NCBI GenBank assembly: GCA_022712815.1
Contig: JAFLJW010000401.1
Coordinates: 1 to 8,547 of the forward strand
Length of the DNA stretch: 8,547 nt
Origin: Pseudodesulfovibrio sp.
GTDB lineage: Bacteria > Desulfobacterota > Desulfovibrionia > Desulfovibrionales > Desulfovibrionaceae
Direction of reading: 5' to 3'
Shown here: positions 6,561-8,547 of the stretch, piece after piece
Layout of the letters: each line of letters starts with the position of its first letter
Position numbering within the stretch: position 1 is the first letter of the stretch
Translations under genes and position numbers: made by a program
The notes under the pieces: generated by a model
Told to the model about the DNA's origin: nothing
The model's database searches: none
What the model saw: only the letters and a program-made list of their open reading frames with translations

Positions 6561-7247
6561 TTAAAAAGCTTTATCTACGGCTTTTACCGCATGGACATGG
6601 CAGGTGTCGAGAATCGGAACCGAAGTATCTCCGGAACGAACGAGCAAACCGATTTCCGTGCAGCCCAAGATCACGACCTGAGCACCCTGTTTGGTAAGAT
6701 CGCCAATGATCCGCAGGTATTCGGCTCTGGATTCATCGCTTAAAAGCCCTTTGCACAATTCATCAAAAATGACGCGGTCAACCGTTGCCCGGTCATCGGC
6801 TTCAGGTATGACAACCTCAAAACCATGCTCCATCAGGCGGCCTTTGTAAAAGTCCCTTTCCATGGTGAAACTCGTGCCAAGCAGACCCACTTTGGTCATG
6901 CCCATCTTCCTGACCGCATCAGCCGTGGCGTCCACTATGTGCAACACCGGGATTGAGACAGCCGCCTCGATTTGCGGTGCCACCATGTGCATGGTGTTGG
7001 TGCCAATGACAATCATGTCCGCCCCTGATTTTTCAAGGGTCTTTGCATGCTCGGCCAAGGTCGCGCCCACTGCATCCCACCGGTCCGCCAACATATGACT
7101 GCGAAGGACCGCAAAATCCACGCTGAGCATGAGTATTCTGGCAGAATGCAATCCGCCGAGCCTGTTCCTCACTTCCTCATTCATGACCCGGTAATACTCT
7201 GCCGAGGATTCCCAGCTCATGCCGCCAAGCAAACCTATGACTTTCAT
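6561..7247 (-). CDS. Aspartate/glutamate racemase family protein, YgeA-like, with Thr replacing the first catalytic Cys
   Basis: A 228-residue PLP-independent racemase of the Asp/Glu/hydantoin family, cytoplasmic. It starts MKVIGLLGGMSWESSAEYY, the usual N-terminus, and the ATG has GGAG 7 nt upstream. Family marks are GTNTMHMVAP at 82-91, LLGTSFTMERDFY at 122-134, IPEADDRA at 147-154 and the second catalytic segment ILGCTEIGLL at 193-202 with Cys196. At the first catalytic position, where most relatives have Cys before NT, it has Thr83. As I recall, E. coli YgeA (EcL-DER) has the same Thr/Cys pair and was described as preferring L-Asp/L-Glu; other reports describe broader racemase activity. 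It is the last gene of the azlC-azlD operon, 12 nt after azlD, so it may supply or recycle an amino acid handled by the exporter. Substrate is inference. Confidence 0.92.
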   Translation of the reverse strand: MKVIGLLGGMSWESSAEYYRVMNEEVRNRLGGLHSARILMLSVDFAVLRSHMLADRWDAVGATLAEHAKTLEKSGADMIVIGTNTMHMVAPQIEAAVSIPVLHIVDATADAVRKMGMTKVGLLGTSFTMERDFYKGRLMEHGFEVVIPEADDRATVDRVIFDELCKGLLSDESRAEYLRIIGDLTKQGAQVVILGCTEIGLLVRSGDTSVPILDTCHVHAVKAVDKAF

Positions 7248-7259
7248 GACACCACTCCG

Positions 7260-7586
7260 TTATCCAAAAAAATACCGCCCGGCAGCCACAAGTCCCATGC
7301 CCAGTGCGACCGTTCCGAAGAAATTTTTGGTGCGCCATGCCAGCAGAAAGGCTGGAATGGATGCCCACAAAAAGAAATTATCCAGCGAGAAATCAAAGGC
7401 CGCGTCCTTGAGCAGCAGGGCCGGAAAAAGCATGGCCGAGAGCACAGCGGTTGGCACGAACGATAGCCAGCGCACCATGGGTTCAGGCAGAGTGCGCGAT
7501 GCCAGAAGCAGCACGGGAACGGCGCGCGGAATATAGGTCACCAGAGTCATGCCGACTATGGTCAGAAAGACTATTTTTTCATCCAT
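7260..7586 (-). CDS. azlD: AzlD-family small subunit of a branched-chain amino-acid exporter
   Basis: A 108-residue, very hydrophobic protein with about four membrane segments (roughly 5-25, 40-60, 65-84, 88-106). Its length and the early TYIPRAVPVLLL segment (17-28) are typical of AzlD/YgaH. In E. coli the partner pair YgaZ-YgaH exports L-valine; in Bacillus AzlCD is linked to branched-chain amino-acid transport. The ATG lies within the end of azlC (16-nt overlap) and a G-rich GGGGG is 7 nt upstream, which suggests translational coupling and roughly equal amounts of the two subunits. Identity as AzlD rests on length, topology, conserved N-terminal segment and adjacency to azlC. Transported substrate cannot be told from sequence. 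Confidence 0.93.
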   Translation of the reverse strand: MDEKIVFLTIVGMTLVTYIPRAVPVLLLASRTLPEPMVRWLSFVPTAVLSAMLFPALLLKDAAFDFSLDNFFLWASIPAFLLAWRTKNFFGTVALGMGLVAAGRYFFG

Positions 7587-8278
7587 GATTCAACCCCCGC
7601 GCCAAATGTTGCGCCCAATATGGTGGCAATAATCACGCTCCATTGATCCGCTCCGGCCTGGATAAGCGCGATGGAGACAAGGCCGGTAAAACCAGCCACG
7701 AAAATGTGCAATCCGTTTTTCACCTGCATGGCCAGCAGGGCGATAAACATGGCTGACAATGCGTAATCAAGACCAAGGGGTTTGACATCTGGGATGGCTG
7801 AGCCGGTCAAAAACCCCAGCCAGGATGCCAGAATCCAGGTTATGTGGGCTATGCCGTTGATCATGAACGACTGAGGTCGGTTCTTGTCTCCCCCTGCAAA
7901 ACGCGTCGAGTGCAAGGCAAATGATTCATCCGTGATTTCATAGGCAAACAAGGCCATCTGCCATTTTTTCCATGACCTGAGATCCTGGGACAAGGCTGCG
8001 GTCATGAGCAGGTGCCGCAGGTTGACCACAAAGGTAGTGGCAATGATCGACAATGGCGGCACACCGGCGGCGAACATTGCCACTGCAATGAGCTGGGCCG
8101 ACCCGGCAAAGACGATGGTGGACATGAGCACGGTATTGAGCAGGGACAATCCGGTCTTGTGCGCCAAAACACCAAAAGCAGCCCCCACCGGCACATATCC
8201 CATAACAATGGGAGCAGCCTGCCTGAATGCGGACAGCCAATTGGAAGGTTCTTTCTCAATCACGGTTCTGAAAGTCAT
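7571..8278 (-). CDS. azlC: AzlC-family large subunit of a branched-chain amino-acid exporter
   Basis: A 235-residue inner-membrane protein, the expected size for AzlC/YgaZ, with hydrophobic segments over most of its length. Family marks are APIVMGYVPVGAAFGVLA at 22-39, STIVFAGSAQL at 53-63, NLRHLLM at 86-92 and AYEITDESFAL at 112-122. It forms an exporter with AzlD, whose gene overlaps its 3' end by 16 nt. I chose the ATG at 8278: it is the first ATG before the family-conserved N-terminus and AAGAG, a weak ribosome site, lies about 9 nt upstream. The weak site and the long dyad-rich upstream region suggest expression may be controlled before or during translation initiation. It is the first gene of the azlC-azlD-racemase operon. 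Confidence 0.95.
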   Translation of the reverse strand: MTFRTVIEKEPSNWLSAFRQAAPIVMGYVPVGAAFGVLAHKTGLSLLNTVLMSTIVFAGSAQLIAVAMFAAGVPPLSIIATTFVVNLRHLLMTAALSQDLRSWKKWQMALFAYEITDESFALHSTRFAGGDKNRPQSFMINGIAHITWILASWLGFLTGSAIPDVKPLGLDYALSAMFIALLAMQVKNGLHIFVAGFTGLVSIALIQAGADQWSVIIATILGATFGAGVESWMKK

Positions 8279-8318
8279 GAATATTTCTCTTATAGCATTT
8301 TTCGAACCACGGTCCGAT

Positions 8319-8331
8319 CTGCCCGCGGCAG
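8319..8331. repeat. Short GC-rich hairpin in the azlC leader
   Basis: CTGCC / GGCAG arms of 5 bp around a 3-nt loop, about 41 nt before the azlC start. In RNA a neighbouring 6-bp stem containing one G-U pair (8292-8307) could form beside it. On its own this is weak; it counts only as part of the run of dyads in this leader. Confidence 0.4.
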
Positions 8332-8359
8332 CTAGTTCTCACGTATTATTCAAAACAGG

Positions 8360-8382
8360 TTTGCTTGCAAGGTGCAAGCAAA
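8360..8382. promoter_or_regulatory. 10-bp perfect inverted repeat upstream of azlC (operator or RNA hairpin)
   Basis: TTTGCTTGCA and its exact complement are separated by 3 nt (AGG on the + strand), about 82 nt before the azlC start. As RNA it would be a stable hairpin; as DNA it has the shape of a dimeric-regulator operator. No U-tract follows in the azlC direction, so it is not a plain intrinsic terminator. I do not recognise the regulator. Confidence 0.6.
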
Positions 8383-8401
8383 ATACTTGAAATATAAGAT
8401 T

Positions 8402-8441
8402 TTGTGCCAAACAAAGACCAATCCCAATTTGTCTGGCACAA
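8402..8441. promoter_or_regulatory. Spaced inverted repeat TTGTGCCA / TGGCACAA upstream of azlC
   Basis: Two perfect 8-bp half-sites, 8402-8409 and 8434-8441, have centres 32 bp apart, about three helical turns. The right half lies inside the neighbouring dyad at 8428-8449, so in RNA the two pairings would exclude each other. A regulator binding pair or a switchable RNA fold are both possible. Confidence 0.5.
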
Positions 8442-8449
8442 CAGACAAA
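8428..8449. promoter_or_regulatory. 22-bp dyad TTTGTCTG-N6-CAGACAAA upstream of azlC
   Basis: Perfect 8-bp arms with a 6-nt centre, about 150 nt before the azlC start. Size and symmetry suit a helix-turn-helix dimer operator. The arms do not match the CRP/FNR consensus (TGTGA-N6-TCACA), so I do not name a regulator. Upstream-to-downstream order with the other dyads suggests a regulated promoter or leader for the azl operon. Confidence 0.55.
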
Positions 8450-8547
8450 CCATTTTCCGAACCCTGCCAAATAAACCTCTCCGGCACTCTAAAATGCTTT
8501 CGCAATCCTGCTCTTTTGGCAGATATGTGTTGACCACACCCCAGGCA

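Noticed and set aside
8360..8382. Intrinsic terminator upstream of azlC
   Set aside because: The hairpin is perfect but is not followed by a T-run on the minus strand, and its stem is not GC-rich.
8385..8412. TTGGCAC upstream of azlC as a sigma-54 promoter
   Set aside because: The -24-like TGGCAC is present on the minus strand, but no GC-containing -12 element follows at the required spacing.
8346..8537. 63-codon open frame on the - strand upstream of azlC
   Set aside because: It has a GTG start with no clear ribosome site, an unremarkable Cys-rich translation and overlaps the dyads. I do not call it a gene, though the 35-codon distal part is mentioned as a speculative leader peptide.

Overview
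This 8.5 kb stretch looks like ordinary bacterial chromosome. It holds seven protein genes, no RNA genes, no complete insertion sequence and no CRISPR array. GC is moderate. The gene types (a large hybrid kinase with a periplasmic sensor, an FadD-like acyl-CoA ligase, AzlCD, a YgeA-like racemase) suggest a Gram-negative, perhaps a Desulfovibrionaceae-type sulfate reducer. That assignment is inference from style only; no taxonomic marker gene is present.

Layout. Positions 2-1228 (+ strand) carry the 3' part of a GT4 glycosyltransferase gene and, 21 nt later, an exported cyclophilin-type peptidyl-prolyl isomerase, probably co-transcribed. A perfect 19-bp hairpin (1244-1287) sits between this pair and the oppositely oriented gene that follows, and can terminate both. 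Positions 1289-3196 (- strand) encode a long-chain acyl-CoA ligase that carries a roughly 99-residue block of 11-residue repeats in front of its ATP-binding loop. The 280-nt gap at 3197-3476 holds imperfect direct and inverted repeats that look like a small non-coding repeat element. Positions 3477-6401 (- strand) encode a hybrid sensor kinase: periplasmic solute-binding-type domain, membrane segment, PAS, GAF-like, HisKA, ATPase, receiver.

Positions 6561-8278 (- strand) form a tight operon, azlC-azlD-racemase. The genes overlap by 16 nt and are then 12 nt apart. It would make a two-subunit amino-acid exporter plus an aspartate/glutamate racemase. Its upstream region (8279-8547) has no convincing gene but is unusually rich in short perfect dyads, which may be operators or a structured leader RNA.

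How the genes fit together. The exporter and racemase are the clearest functional unit: the racemase could make a D-amino acid, or recycle one, next to an exporter. The kinase lies downstream on the same strand, but its binding domain lacks the usual amino-acid-binding residues, so a link to the operon is not supported by sequence. The most unusual item is the hendecad-repeat insertion in the acyl-CoA ligase. I found no evidence of a defence or mobile system.
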